This document shows positions 44,033 to 52,487 of a DNA stretch of 64,000 bases, in pieces. The translations under genes and the position numbers were made by a program. This DNA is from Deltaproteobacteria bacterium (GTDB taxonomy: Bacteria; Myxococcota_A; UBA796; SXON01), in NCBI GenBank assembly GCA_947445035.1, contig CANFCK010000001.1, positions 548,044 through 612,043 of the forward strand, read 5' to 3'. The stretch's first letter is position 1. Every line of letters begins with the position of its first letter. Below the pieces are notes generated by a model that was given only the letters and a program-made list of their open reading frames with translations, was not told where the DNA came from and searched no databases.

Positions 44033-44967
44033 GCGAGAGCTCCGTGGCGACGGAGCGCGGCGTCAAGGATGCGCTCCTCCACAAGGGTGCCGTCAAAACG
44101 ATTCACCTGCCGAATTCCCGTCGGGCTGGTGACGTTGATCTCAGTGAGCCACCCCCCGATGACGTCGATCCCCACGAAGAGCAGCGCCTCAGCCCGCAGG
44201 GTTGGCCCGATGCGGGCGCAGATCTCGAGCTCGCGGGGGGTCAGCGTCGTCGCGTGGGCCGTGGCGCCCACATGAAGATTTCCGCGATGATCGGCCTTTC
44301 CCGGCACCCGCAGCACGGCACCGACGGGCACGCCGTCGACCAACAGGATGCGCTTGTCGCCCTCGGCGATCTCGGGGAGGTGACGCTGAGCCAGGATGAA
44401 CCTGCGTCCATCATCTGAAAGAACCTCGACCATCGAGCGGAGATTCGGATCCCCCGCCTGGGTGACCAGCACCCCGCGCCCGCCGTTGCCATCCCACGGC
44501 TTGATCACCATCTTGCCGGGCAGCGCCGCCGCAAAAGCCATGATTCGCGCGATGTTGTTGCTTATCAACGTCGCCGGGGTGAGGTCCTCGTACGCGGCAG
44601 CAAAGAGCTTCTCGTTGCGCGCACGGAGCCCAGCCGGGGCGTTGAGCACCAAGGTGCGCGGAGCCACCATGTCCAGCAGGTAGGTGCAAAAGATGTAGGT
44701 CATGTCGAACGGGGGGTCCTTGCGCATCCACACCACGTCGAAATCGGACAGCTGCACCTCCGCCCACTCCAGTCGGTCAAAGGCCGTCGCCCGCGTCTCT
44801 ACACGCTGCGCGCGCGCGAACGATCGCCCCCCTTCGCCCCACATCGCCGCCGGGTGGCACCACCACACCTCCCACCCGCGGCCGGTGCTAGCCTCCATCA
44901 GCGCCACCGTGGAGTCCCCGGGGAGGTCGAGCGTGTCCAGCGCATCCATCACAAACAGCGATCGCAT
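44029..44967 (-). CDS. gshB: Glutathione synthetase
   Basis: 312 aa, the usual GshB length. ATP-grasp fold: N-terminal SLFVMDALDTLDLPGDSTVALMEASTGRGWEVWW, conserved VVWMRKDPPFDMTYIFCTYLLD, lysine and glycine-rich loop MVIKPWDGNGGRGV, and metal-binding FVGIDVIGGWLTEINVTSPTG. Joins gamma-Glu-Cys and Gly with ATP in the cytoplasm. gshA is not in the window. Starts the operon that continues with the TPR and SCO genes. Confidence 0.95.
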   Translation of the reverse strand: MRSLFVMDALDTLDLPGDSTVALMEASTGRGWEVWWCHPAAMWGEGGRSFARAQRVETRATAFDRLEWAEVQLSDFDVVWMRKDPPFDMTYIFCTYLLDMVAPRTLVLNAPAGLRARNEKLFAAAYEDLTPATLISNNIARIMAFAAALPGKMVIKPWDGNGGRGVLVTQAGDPNLRSMVEVLSDDGRRFILAQRHLPEIAEGDKRILLVDGVPVGAVLRVPGKADHRGNLHVGATAHATTLTPRELEICARIGPTLRAEALLFVGIDVIGGWLTEINVTSPTGIRQVNRFDGTLVEERILDAALRRHGALA

Positions 44968-44975
44968 TCCCCCTC

Positions 44976-46253
44976 CTACTTGCCGATGCAGAAGCGCGCG
45001 AACAATCGGTCGAGCACCCCCTCCCGAACGGTGGAACCATCCAGCTCACCGACCGATTCCAACGCCGCGTAGATCAGCTCCACGGCCACGGCGATCCCCG
45101 CTGTCGACAAGGCGGCAGCGGCCTCGTGGAGGTGCTCGGCGACGCGGGCAAACAGCTCCGCCTGCCGCGCGCTGACCAGCACCAGGCCGACATCCCCTGG
45201 CGTCTCGGACTCAAGAGCGGCCACGATTCGCCCCCGCAGGTCCTCGATCCCTTCGCCCGTCCGCGACGAAACCGCCCCCGGACGCGGCGCGACGTCGCCC
45301 ATGGTGGGTACGACCAGTTCCCCTCGCGCACACCCTCGCGCGGCGGCGCCGGGCGGCACACACCACAAGACCAGGTCAGCAGCCGCGCGCGCGGCGAGCG
45401 CGCGGGCGACCCCTTCCGCCTCGATGACATCGGCGCTGTCGCGCTCCCCGGCGGTGTCCACCAGCACGATCCGCACTGCGTCGAGTTGCATCGAGGCCTC
45501 GACCACGTCCCGCGTCGTTCCCGGCGTCGGGGCGACGATCGCCCGATTCGCGCCGAGGAGCGCGTTGAAGAGGCTCGATTTTCCGGCGTTGACCGGCCCG
45601 GCCAGCACCACCCGGGCGCCTTCGACGGCGATCCGTCCGCCGGTCCAGGTCGCCGCCACGGCGGCGGCGCGCGTGGCCAGGGCAAAAAGTCGCTCGGCCA
45701 ACGCCGCGTCAGCAGGGACCAGCAGGTCCTCGCCCGGGTAGTCAAGCGCCGCCTCCAGCTCCGCGGCCACGTCGGTCAGCGCGTCACGCAGGGCGTCGAC
45801 CTCGGCGTTGACCACGCCGTCCGCCGCGCTGCGGGCGAGCGCGAGGCCACGTGCCGAGGTGGCGGCGATCGCGGCCAGCACAGCTTCAGCGCGCACCAGG
45901 TCCAGACGTCCACGCAAGAACGCCCGGCGGGTGAACTCGCCGGGGCGGGCAGGGCGCGCGCCGAGCGCGCGGAGGAGCCGCTCCACCAAGAGCACGTTGC
46001 CGTGCCCGGACAGCTCCACCAGGTCCTCGCCGGTGTAGCTGCCGGGCCCTGGAAAGTAGACTACAAGCCCATCGTCGAAGGTCCCGACCGCATCCGCGAA
46101 GCGACGATGTCCGGCGTGGCGCGGGGGCGGGAGCGGTCCGCACACACGCTCAGCCAGGACGCGGGCGTCCGGTCCGCTGACGCGCACGACCGCGACCGCC
46201 GCCGGCCCCCAGGCCGTGGCGCAGGCGGCGATCGTGTCGCGGTCAGAGGCCAC
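44976..46253 (-). CDS. mnmE: tRNA-uridine 5-carboxymethylaminomethyl modification GTPase
   Basis: 425 aa from GTG 46251-46253, shorter than the E. coli protein (454). Works with MnmG on wobble U34. N-terminal THF-binding domain DTIAACATAWGPAAVAVVRVSG; the GTPase has G1 GPVNAGKSS, G2/PTPGTTRD, G3 DTAGER. The usual G4 NKxD is replaced by PTMGD in ELVVPTMGDVAPRPGAVSSRTGEG; G5 SSRTG is present. The C-terminal FCIGK with its conserved Cys is intact. Second gene after jag. Confidence 0.94.
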   Translation of the reverse strand: MASDRDTIAACATAWGPAAVAVVRVSGPDARVLAERVCGPLPPPRHAGHRRFADAVGTFDDGLVVYFPGPGSYTGEDLVELSGHGNVLLVERLLRALGARPARPGEFTRRAFLRGRLDLVRAEAVLAAIAATSARGLALARSAADGVVNAEVDALRDALTDVAAELEAALDYPGEDLLVPADAALAERLFALATRAAAVAATWTGGRIAVEGARVVLAGPVNAGKSSLFNALLGANRAIVAPTPGTTRDVVEASMQLDAVRIVLVDTAGERDSADVIEAEGVARALAARAAADLVLWCVPPGAAARGCARGELVVPTMGDVAPRPGAVSSRTGEGIEDLRGRIVAALESETPGDVGLVLVSARQAELFARVAEHLHEAAAALSTAGIAVAVELIYAALESVGELDGSTVREGVLDRLFARFCIGK

Positions 46254-46258
46254 GGCGC

Positions 46259-47152
46259 CTACTCGGCGGGCGCGTCGCCCTCGCGCGGGACATAGATCTC
46301 GACGCGGCGCTCGAAGCCTTCGCCCACCGAGCGAGACGCCACCCCAGTGATCTCGGCGATCTCCAGGTGCACCAGGCGACGATCAAAACTGTTCAGCTCA
46401 CGACGGATGACTTCGGGCTCGCCGGTCGCCAAGACCTGCTCGGCCAGCTTGCGCGCCAAACCCTTGAGCGCATCGCCATCGTTGCGACGGGGCCGATCGC
46501 CACCGGGGCGGGGACCCCGATCGCGGTCGCCGCCACCGCGGGGGCGATCGTCGCGGCCACCGCCGCCGTACCGGGGGCGGTCTTGCTGATCGCCCCGAGG
46601 CCGGTCGTCACGAGGGCGATCATCGCCACGGGGGCGATCGTCACGAGGGCGGTCGGGCTGATCGCCACGAGCGCGATCCTCGCGAGGAGGACGATCATCG
46701 CGGCGTTCACCACCGTCGTCGGGGCGGGCGATGTCGATGCGGAAGCGGGCCTCGGGAAATTGGCCCATGTTGCGCTCAAGCAGGTGCTGAATGGCGCGCA
46801 GGGTAGTGCCCTGGCGGCCGACTAGGTGGCGCGCGTTCTCCTTGGCGTCAACGGAGACCACCGCCGTGTCGCCCTTCATCTCGGCGCGGATGGTGGCGTC
46901 CCGGCTCATGGTGGCCAAGAGCCCACGAATCCACGCCTCGGCGGCGATGGCGGGAGCGAGGCTATCCATGTTCTTCGCCCACGCGAAGATCTTCACCGTG
47001 GCGGCACCGGCGCTACCCGAAGCCTTGAAGTGAGCAAGATCGAGCTTGTGTTCGACGGCCGCAAGCGGGACGCCAAGTTGGGTGGCGGCCAGCTCGCGGG
47101 CGGCCGAGAGGGTGCGCCCTTCGGCGACGACGTGATCTTCAGGCAGGGACAT
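46259..47152 (-). CDS. jag: Jag/KhpB-type RNA-binding protein with RGD-rich insert
   Basis: 297 aa from ATG 47150-47152 (GGAG 6 nt upstream; an ATG 4 codons earlier is possible). Overlaps the yidC 3' end. Jag_N (about 1-50), KH domain (about 60-140: KNMDSLAPAIAAEAWIRGLL...VDAKENARHLVGRQGTTLRAIQHLL), then about 80 residues of D/R/P/G repeats (DDRPRGD, DDRPPRED, RYGGGG), then R3H (about 225-290: VIRRELNSFDRRLVHLEIAE...SVGEGFERRVEIYVP). The order Jag_N-KH-R3H is normal. The long repeat insert between KH and R3H is not and is likely disordered RNA-binding sequence. Confidence 0.93.
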   Translation of the reverse strand: MSLPEDHVVAEGRTLSAARELAATQLGVPLAAVEHKLDLAHFKASGSAGAATVKIFAWAKNMDSLAPAIAAEAWIRGLLATMSRDATIRAEMKGDTAVVSVDAKENARHLVGRQGTTLRAIQHLLERNMGQFPEARFRIDIARPDDGGERRDDRPPREDRARGDQPDRPRDDRPRGDDRPRDDRPRGDQQDRPRYGGGGRDDRPRGGGDRDRGPRPGGDRPRRNDGDALKGLARKLAEQVLATGEPEVIRRELNSFDRRLVHLEIAEITGVASRSVGEGFERRVEIYVPREGDAPAE

Positions 47153-48785
47153 TTCCGTCTCCATCGAGGGCGACCAGGGGGATCGACCGCGTGTTGTACC
47201 ACTGTTGCAGGATCGCAAGCACGGTGTTGAGTGAGTAGTAAAGCGCGAGGCCAGCGGGAGAGGTCCACATCAGGACCCCGAAGACCAGCGGCATGAGCTT
47301 CATCATCTGGGCCTGGGTAGGGTCCATGCCCATCGTCGGCATCATCAGCTGCTGTACGTACATGCCGCCCATCACGAACAGGCTCAAGAGCCCGTACGGG
47401 TCTTGCGCGCTGAGGTCACGGAGGTACAGGAACTGCGCGTTGAACAAGCTGGGCTCGTACTGCAACGCGGTGAAGAGCGCAAAGAACACCGGCATCTGGA
47501 TGAGCATCGGGAAGCAGCCCCCGACGGGGTTGACGCCGTGCTTGGAGTACAGCGCCATCATTTCCCGGTTGAGCGTCTCTTTGTCGTCCGCGTACTTTGC
47601 CTGGAGCCCCTTCATCAGCGGTTGCAACGCCTGCATGCGCCGACCCGAGACGACCGCCGCGCGGGTGAGCGGGTAGGTGACCAACCGGACTAGCAGCGTC
47701 AACGCCAGGATGGCCGGTCCCCAGCTCCCGATCGCGTCGTGGATGAGGTGGAGGGTGATGAGCAAGAACTTGGCAAAGAGCCCAAAGATGCCCAGGGACA
47801 CGGCCTCAGAGAAGCCGTGTCCGGCCGTCTCCAAGCGTCCGAGCTCGCGGGGGCCCGCGTACAGAGTGTACGTGGTCTCGATCGGAGATCCCGGCGCGAT
47901 CGACTCGGCGGGAAGGGTGTAGAACGCGCCCACCCGCTCGCTGTCCACGCGCGCCCACTGCATCCGGGCGCCGGTGGGGTCGGTCGGGGCGACGGCCGCG
48001 ATGAAAAAACGATTGCCCGTGCCGAACCAGCCGACCGGCCCCGCGAACTCGGTGGTGCGCAGCACGCTGGCCGGTACCATCAAGGCCTCGAGGTCGCCGT
48101 CCACCACCGCGACGAGCGACGTATCGGAGCTGTAGGCGCCCACTTCGTTGAGTCGGTCCGCCACCCCGACCCAGAACGGCCCCAAGAGCGGCCGGTCTGA
48201 CTCCATCCGGATGGTGACGTCCCACAGGTCGGCGCTCGCCCCCGGCGTCACCGTCCGCCGCACGCGGAACCCGTCAGCGGTCGTCCGTTCTTGCACCAGC
48301 GGATCGGCGCTGGTGACCGTCCACGTGCCGCCGAGCGCAAAGGACCCGCGCCCTGCGGCGAGCAGTTCGCCGCTCGCCAAAAGGTCCAGCTCCCCTTCGC
48401 CGCCGGCGTACGGTTGCCAGGGTCCTGGATTTCCTCCCGAAATCAACTGCCAGCCCCACGCCCACCACCCGGTCACCGTCTGCGGCGCCTTCACCCCAGG
48501 AAAGCGGACCGAACGCACCGCGCCACAGTCGCTGACCTCGAGCTGGGCGGTGCCGCCGGAGGTCGCAGCGACCTTTCCCGTACACGCCGCCTCCGCGGTT
48601 GGCAGCACCGAGGCGAGGACCGGCGCGGCGGCGAGACCTGGAGCCGACGACTGCGCCGCCACCGCGACCGGTTCGGCAGGCAAGTCGACCGGGAGGGGCG
48701 GCGCGAAAAAGAACTGCCACACCCACACGATCGCGAGGCTCACCGCCACGAAGGTGAACATCCGCCGTTCTTTTTCGTCCTTCAC
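47139..48785 (-). CDS. yidC: Membrane protein insertase YidC
   Basis: 548 aa from GTG 48783-48785, which overlaps the yidD stop (GTGA). First helix [18 protein letters not shown], large periplasmic P1 domain (about 40-320), then the conserved five-helix core from about 330: the hydrophilic-groove region [75 protein letters not shown] and [21 protein letters not shown]. Inserts proteins into the inner membrane with or without SecYEG. Part of rpmH-rnpA-yidD-yidC-jag-mnmE. Confidence 0.97.
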   Translation of the reverse strand: MKDEKERRMFTFVAVSLAIVWVWQFFFAPPLPVDLPAEPVAVAAQSSAPGLAAAPVLASVLPTAEAACTGKVAATSGGTAQLEVSDCGAVRSVRFPGVKAPQTVTGWWAWGWQLISGGNPGPWQPYAGGEGELDLLASGELLAAGRGSFALGGTWTVTSADPLVQERTTADGFRVRRTVTPGASADLWDVTIRMESDRPLLGPFWVGVADRLNEVGAYSSDTSLVAVVDGDLEALMVPASVLRTTEFAGPVGWFGTGNRFFIAAVAPTDPTGARMQWARVDSERVGAFYTLPAESIAPGSPIETTYTLYAGPRELGRLETAGHGFSEAVSLGIFGLFAKFLLITLHLIHDAIGSWGPAILALTLLVRLVTYPLTRAAVVSGRRMQALQPLMKGLQAKYADDKETLNREMMALYSKHGVNPVGGCFPMLIQMPVFFALFTALQYEPSLFNAQFLYLRDLSAQDPYGLLSLFVMGGMYVQQLMMPTMGMDPTQAQMMKLMPLVFGVLMWTSPAGLALYYSLNTVLAILQQWYNTRSIPLVALDGDGNVPA

Positions 48786-49012
48786 GCCGTCTCCGAGGGT
48801 GGGAGAGGCACCGGATCGAAGCCCCCAGGATGGTAGGGGTGGCAACGGGTGATGCGCCGCGCACCAAGCCACCCGCCCCGGACCGGTCCCCAGAGGCCAA
48901 TCGCCTCGGCTGCGTACCGACTACACGAGGGATAAAATCGGCACATCGGGGGGAGAAAGCGCGACACGAGGCGCTGCCACCCACGGATGATCGTGAGGAG
49001 AAACCAGGTCAT
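48782..49012 (-). CDS. yidD: Membrane protein insertion efficiency factor YidD
   Basis: 76 aa. [62 protein letters not shown] is the full YidD signature, with all three conserved Cys ([19 protein letters not shown]). Sits between rnpA and yidC with overlaps on both sides (49009-49012 and 48782-48785), the usual arrangement. Confidence 0.97.
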   Translation of the reverse strand: MTWFLLTIIRGWQRLVSRFLPPMCRFYPSCSRYAAEAIGLWGPVRGGWLGARRITRCHPYHPGGFDPVPLPPSETA

Positions 49013-49353
49013 CGCGGGTACCGAGACAAAAGAGAGCCGAGCTCGTGTTGTAGGGCGCGGAGGTCAGAATCCGCCGCCGCGGGTTGAGCGATAATCACCG
49101 CGTCGGCCGCCGCCGGGAATTCCGCTGCCAGGGCACGCGTGGCCTCGCGGAGCCAGCGCTTGACCCGGTTGCGAACGACCGCCCCGCCGACCTTGCGACT
49201 GACCGCGAAGCCGACGCGACAACAGTCGCCCGTGCCCGGCGCAAGCACCAGGCAAAGCAGACGAGCACGTTGTCGGCGACCCGAGCGCTGGACGCGTTGG
49301 AAGTCGATCGACCGCCGTAGGCGATCGGGCGCTTCAACTACGCTTGGACGCAA
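49009..49353 (-). CDS. rnpA: Ribonuclease P protein component
   Basis: 114 aa if started at TTG 49351-49353. Family core [42 protein letters not shown] (RNR motif) is complete. The only usable in-frame start before the core is this TTG, which lies 20 nt inside the end of rpmH in another frame. Binds the RNase P RNA and pre-tRNA leader. Followed with overlap by yidD. Confidence 0.95.
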   Translation of the reverse strand: MRPSVVEAPDRLRRSIDFQRVQRSGRRQRARLLCLVLAPGTGDCCRVGFAVSRKVGGAVVRNRVKRWLREATRALAAEFPAAADAVIIAQPAAADSDLRALQHELGSLLSRYPR

Positions 49354-49489
49354 TGGTCGCGGCGAGGCGCTTGCGCCCCTTGGCCCGACGGCGAGAGAGA
49401 ATGACGCGGCCCGCGGGCGTGGCCATACGGGCCCGAAAGCCGTGTGTGCGCTTGCGGCGCTTGTTGTGGGGCTGGAACGTACGCTTCAT
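49334..49489 (-). CDS. rpmH: Ribosomal protein L34
   Basis: 51 aa (ATG 49487-49489, TGA 49334-49336), GGAG 7 nt upstream. [20 protein letters not shown] and the Arg/Lys-rich remainder ending [12 protein letters not shown] are standard L34. First gene of the minus-strand operon that diverges from dnaA. Its last 20 nt also contain the rnpA start. Confidence 0.98.
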   Translation of the reverse strand: MKRTFQPHNKRRKRTHGFRARMATPAGRVILSRRRAKGRKRLAATIASKRS

Positions 49490-49769
49490 ATCGGACTCCG
49501 GTTGCGGCCCGCGCGGCTAACCCGCCAGCGTCCCCGGGGCCAAGCGCCAATCGGCGATCCTCAGAAACCGAAGAAGTCGATCATGATCCTGCATTTTTCC
49601 AAAGTGCAAGACCAAAGCGGTCAAGATCGACGTCGGCAGCCCCTCCAGCCGCCCTCAAGCTTGAAAGCGATCCGCACAGTGGGGTAGGACTCGTCGGGCA
49701 GGCGGTGAGCAGCGGACACCACGAAGTCGTGGCGCGCCGAACCGCACCTCCACCGAGCGGGGCGACGGA
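49490..49769. promoter_or_regulatory. rpmH-dnaA divergent intergenic region
   Basis: 280 bp with no gene. It should contain promoters for both directions. I see a GATCATGATC palindrome near 49578 and an AT-richer patch (about 49578-49612: CATGATCCTGCATTTTTCCAAAG). No TTATCCACA- or TTATCCATA-type DnaA box found in it. Confidence 0.5.
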
Positions 49770-51083
49770 ATGGACAACTCGTGGCCGAGTTTCAGCGCAG
49801 CGCTGGAACGTAGGATCGGCGCCCAGAACATGGAAATCTGGGTGCGCTCCGGTGCCATCCGGCTGGAGCACGAAGAGCCGGGTCGGGTGCGGCTCCGCGC
49901 GGAGAATCGCGTCACCTACGAGTGGATCCGGGACAACTTCCTCGCCGATATCCGCGCCGCCTGGGAAGAGACGCAATCGCGGGTCGTGTCGGTGGACATC
50001 ACCTGGGATGGGGCCCCGCCAGAAGTAGACGCTCCTCCACCCGCGCGAAGCCTCCGGGGCGCCAGCCACCTCGAACGGACCATGACCTTCGAGAACTTCG
50101 TGGTCGGCAAGTGCAACGAGTTTGCCCACAGCGTCGCGTGCGGCGTCGCTGATGCGCCGGGCGTGGCCTACAACCCCCTTTTCATCTACGGCAGCACCGG
50201 CCTGGGCAAGACCCACCTGATGCACAGCATCGGCAACCGAGTCGACCGGCGCCTGGGCGGGGGCGTGCTGTACATGACCGGGCAGCAGTTTTTCGACCAG
50301 ATGGTCTCGGCGTTCCAGAACCGGACGATTCCCGAGTTCAGGGAACGCTTTCGCACGGAAGTGGACGTGCTGCTCTTGGACGACGTGCAGTTCATCGCCG
50401 GTCGCGACCGGACGGCCGAAGAGGTCTTCTACGTGTTTGAGACCATGCTCAGCGCGCGCAAGCAGATCGTCCTCGCCGCCGATCAGCCTCCGCAGGAGAT
50501 CGGGAAGCTGGAGCCCAGGCTTCGAACCCGTTTTTCCCAAGGTCTACTGGCCGACGTCCAGCCGCCGGACGTTGAAACCATGACGGCGATCCTGGCAAAG
50601 AAGGCGGAAGCCATGCACCTGGTCCTGCCCTCCGACGTCCAGTACACGATCGCCCAACGGGTTCGCAACAGTGTTCGGGACGCCGAGGGCGTCCTCAACC
50701 GACTCGCGGCCCTTCACGCCTTCTACGGGCGGCCGATCACGATGTCCTTCGTCTTGGAGCGCATGGCGGACGTCCTGCCCCGCGAAGCACCCCCCCCTTC
50801 CGCTGACCTGATCATCGAGCGGGTGTCCGACCACTACCACATCCGCGTGGTCGACATGCGGAGTGAACGTCGTCCCGCCAACATCGCCCACCCGCGCCAG
50901 CTCGCGATGTATTTGTGCCGTACCGTCGCCCGACTGTCCTTCCCTGAGATCGCCCGCTCCTTTGAGCGGGACAACTCCACGGTTCAATACGCCTGCAAGA
51001 AGGTCGCTGCCGACGTCAAGCGCGATCCCAACCTGCGTGCCGAGGTTGACCTGCTCGAGAAGATCGTTCGAGGCGGCGAATGA
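49770..51083 (+). CDS. dnaA: Chromosomal replication initiator DnaA
   Basis: 437 aa, slightly short because the domain II linker is brief (about 80-100). Domain I FSAALERRIGAQNMEIWVRS. AAA+ domain III: Walker A GSTGLGKT (141-148), Walker B LLLDDVQF (201-208), sensor/arginine region RLRTRFSQGL. Domain IV: HPRQLAMYLCR (R376, Q377) and FERDNSTVQYACKKV (D401-T404). The recognition helix is usually DHTTV or DHSTV; here the contact His is Asn. Opens the origin with ATP. Flanked by rpmH and dnaN as in most bacteria. Confidence 0.97.
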   Translation: MDNSWPSFSAALERRIGAQNMEIWVRSGAIRLEHEEPGRVRLRAENRVTYEWIRDNFLADIRAAWEETQSRVVSVDITWDGAPPEVDAPPPARSLRGASHLERTMTFENFVVGKCNEFAHSVACGVADAPGVAYNPLFIYGSTGLGKTHLMHSIGNRVDRRLGGGVLYMTGQQFFDQMVSAFQNRTIPEFRERFRTEVDVLLLDDVQFIAGRDRTAEEVFYVFETMLSARKQIVLAADQPPQEIGKLEPRLRTRFSQGLLADVQPPDVETMTAILAKKAEAMHLVLPSDVQYTIAQRVRNSVRDAEGVLNRLAALHAFYGRPITMSFVLERMADVLPREAPPPSADLIIERVSDHYHIRVVDMRSERRPANIAHPRQLAMYLCRTVARLSFPEIARSFERDNSTVQYACKKVAADVKRDPNLRAEVDLLEKIVRGGE

Positions 51084-51095
51084 TCGAATCGGGCC

Positions 51096-51104
51096 TATGG
51101 ATAA
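51096..51104 (-). promoter_or_regulatory. DnaA-box-like 9-mer TTATCCATA
   Basis: The minus strand reads TTATCCATA, one base from the E. coli TTATCCACA. It lies 13 bp after the dnaA stop and pairs with an inverted copy at 51274. Confidence 0.5.
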
Positions 51105-51273
51105 GCCTGCCGGTTGAGTATGGGCAACCGGCGGACCGGTTGGGCATGACTCGACGACGCCTCGACCGGCCGGCCGCTGCCCTCCGTCGCTATGGAGAAC
51201 TCGGGGGGGTTTGCGGGGGATATCCCTGGAGTTGTACAGGGTACCTAGCCGGCTCAAACCTGCTCAATTCTCG

Positions 51274-51282
51274 TTATCCATA
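51274..51282 (+). promoter_or_regulatory. DnaA-box-like 9-mer TTATCCATA
   Basis: Plus strand TTATCCATA in the AT-rich part of the dnaA-dnaN gap, inverted relative to the copy at 51096. The same single mismatch at position 8 in both supports a shared, altered recognition sequence. Confidence 0.5.
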
Positions 51283-51311
51283 CTCTCCCCAGCCCTTTGT
51301 TAGTAGTATCA

Positions 51312-51328
51312 ACTGATCACAGATCAGT
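51312..51328. repeat. 17-bp palindrome ACTGATC-ACA-GATCAGT
   Basis: Perfect 7-bp arms around ACA with two GATC sites, 32 bp upstream of the dnaN ATG. A plausible operator or origin-binding site. It is also a possible Dam-type methylation target, though no methylase gene is seen here. Confidence 0.6.
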
Positions 51329-51359
51329 ATACAAGGAACCCCTTGACTCCCGGACTCCA

Positions 51360-52475
51360 ATGGACCTGCTGATTCACCGCGACGAACTGGTTCGTGCGCT
51401 CGCTCGTGCGCAAGGTATCGTTGAAAAACGTCCTACACACGCCATTCTGAGCGCCGTCCTGCTCCAGGCCACTGCGGATGGCCTCCGGGCCACCGCCACC
51501 GACAAGACGATGACCGTGATCGCCGACTACACCGCGACAGTCCGCACCCCGGGCCAGGTGGCGGTCGATGCCGGCAATCTGTTTCAGGTGGCCAAGGTGC
51601 TCTCGGGGGACATCGTCACCCTTGCGCTGACCGACAACGGGCGTCTCGAAGTGCGGGCGGGGGCTTCTGTCTTCAAACTCTCCACGTTCAATGCAGCAGA
51701 TTTCCCAGTCACCCCCGCGCTGGACCAGGCGCGCGCGCTGACGATGGACGCGGCAGGCCTTCGCCGGGTCATCGATCGGGTCCACTTTGCCGTGGCGCCG
51801 GACGACAACCGATACGGGCTCAACGGCGCCCACGTCGAGGACACCGCCTCGTCGACGGGACCGGTCGTCCGCTTCGTCGGCACCGATGGCAATCGGCTTT
51901 GTTGGGCACAGGCCCCGTACACTGGCGAGTTGGGCATCGGACGCCGGATGTTGCTTCCGCGAAAGGGCCTCGGAGAAATCCGCAAGCTGATCGATGGATA
52001 CGACGGTGAGGTCAGCATCGCGTTCGGCGATCGGGCGGCGTTGGTGCAGCACCCGGGGGTGATGGTCCATGTCCGCTTGTTGGAGGCGGACTTTCCAGAC
52101 TATCGACAGGTTCTTCCTACCGGGTTCAAGCGCCGTGCGCTGGTCGATCGCGATGCGCTGCGCGAGGCGCTCCGGCGTGTCTCCATCCTCGCGACCGACG
52201 CCACCAATTCGGTTCGATTCCAACTTTCCAGCGAAGGGCTGGTCCTCTCCGCTCGCAAGTTGGACGCGGGTGATTCCCGTGAGGACGTCGCGGTGGAACT
52301 CACGGGAGAACCCATCAGCATGGGGTTCAACGCACGCTTCGTCATCGAAGTGCTCGGAGCCATGGAAGGGAGCAGGGTTTCGCTTGAGCTCGGCGACGCG
52401 TTGTCTCCATGTATCCTCAAGGACATGGACGATGACAATGCGTTGTTTGTCGTGATGCCCGTCCGTTTGGACTGA
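51360..52475 (+). CDS. dnaN: DNA polymerase III beta sliding clamp
   Basis: 371 aa from ATG 51360; earlier in-frame codons lie in the leader. Three structurally equivalent clamp domains: MDLLIHRDELVRALARAQGIVEKRPTHAIL (domain 1), RRVIDRVHFAVAPDDNRYGLNGAHVE (domain 2), and the C-terminal ALREALRRVSILATDATNSVRFQL with the end DNALFVVMPVRLD, where MPVRL is the protein-binding cleft signature. Encircles DNA to make the polymerase processive. Followed by recF 12 nt later. Confidence 0.98.
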   Translation: MDLLIHRDELVRALARAQGIVEKRPTHAILSAVLLQATADGLRATATDKTMTVIADYTATVRTPGQVAVDAGNLFQVAKVLSGDIVTLALTDNGRLEVRAGASVFKLSTFNAADFPVTPALDQARALTMDAAGLRRVIDRVHFAVAPDDNRYGLNGAHVEDTASSTGPVVRFVGTDGNRLCWAQAPYTGELGIGRRMLLPRKGLGEIRKLIDGYDGEVSIAFGDRAALVQHPGVMVHVRLLEADFPDYRQVLPTGFKRRALVDRDALREALRRVSILATDATNSVRFQLSSEGLVLSARKLDAGDSREDVAVELTGEPISMGFNARFVIEVLGAMEGSRVSLELGDALSPCILKDMDDDNALFVVMPVRLD

Positions 52476-52487
52476 GGCTGACGCGCG

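Larger units (their letters stand above)
51084..51359. other. Candidate oriC / dnaN leader region between dnaA and dnaN
   Basis: 276 bp without a gene. It holds two inverted TTATCCATA 9-mers (minus 51096-51104, plus 51274-51282), three CCGGTTG/CAACCGG copies (51110-51116, 51125-51131 inverted, 51136-51142), and an AT-rich stretch (about 51262-51345) followed by the 17-bp palindrome ACTGATC-ACA-GATCAGT. This combination fits a replication origin next to dnaA, but could also be dnaN regulation. GC-skew over the chromosome would decide. Confidence 0.55.
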
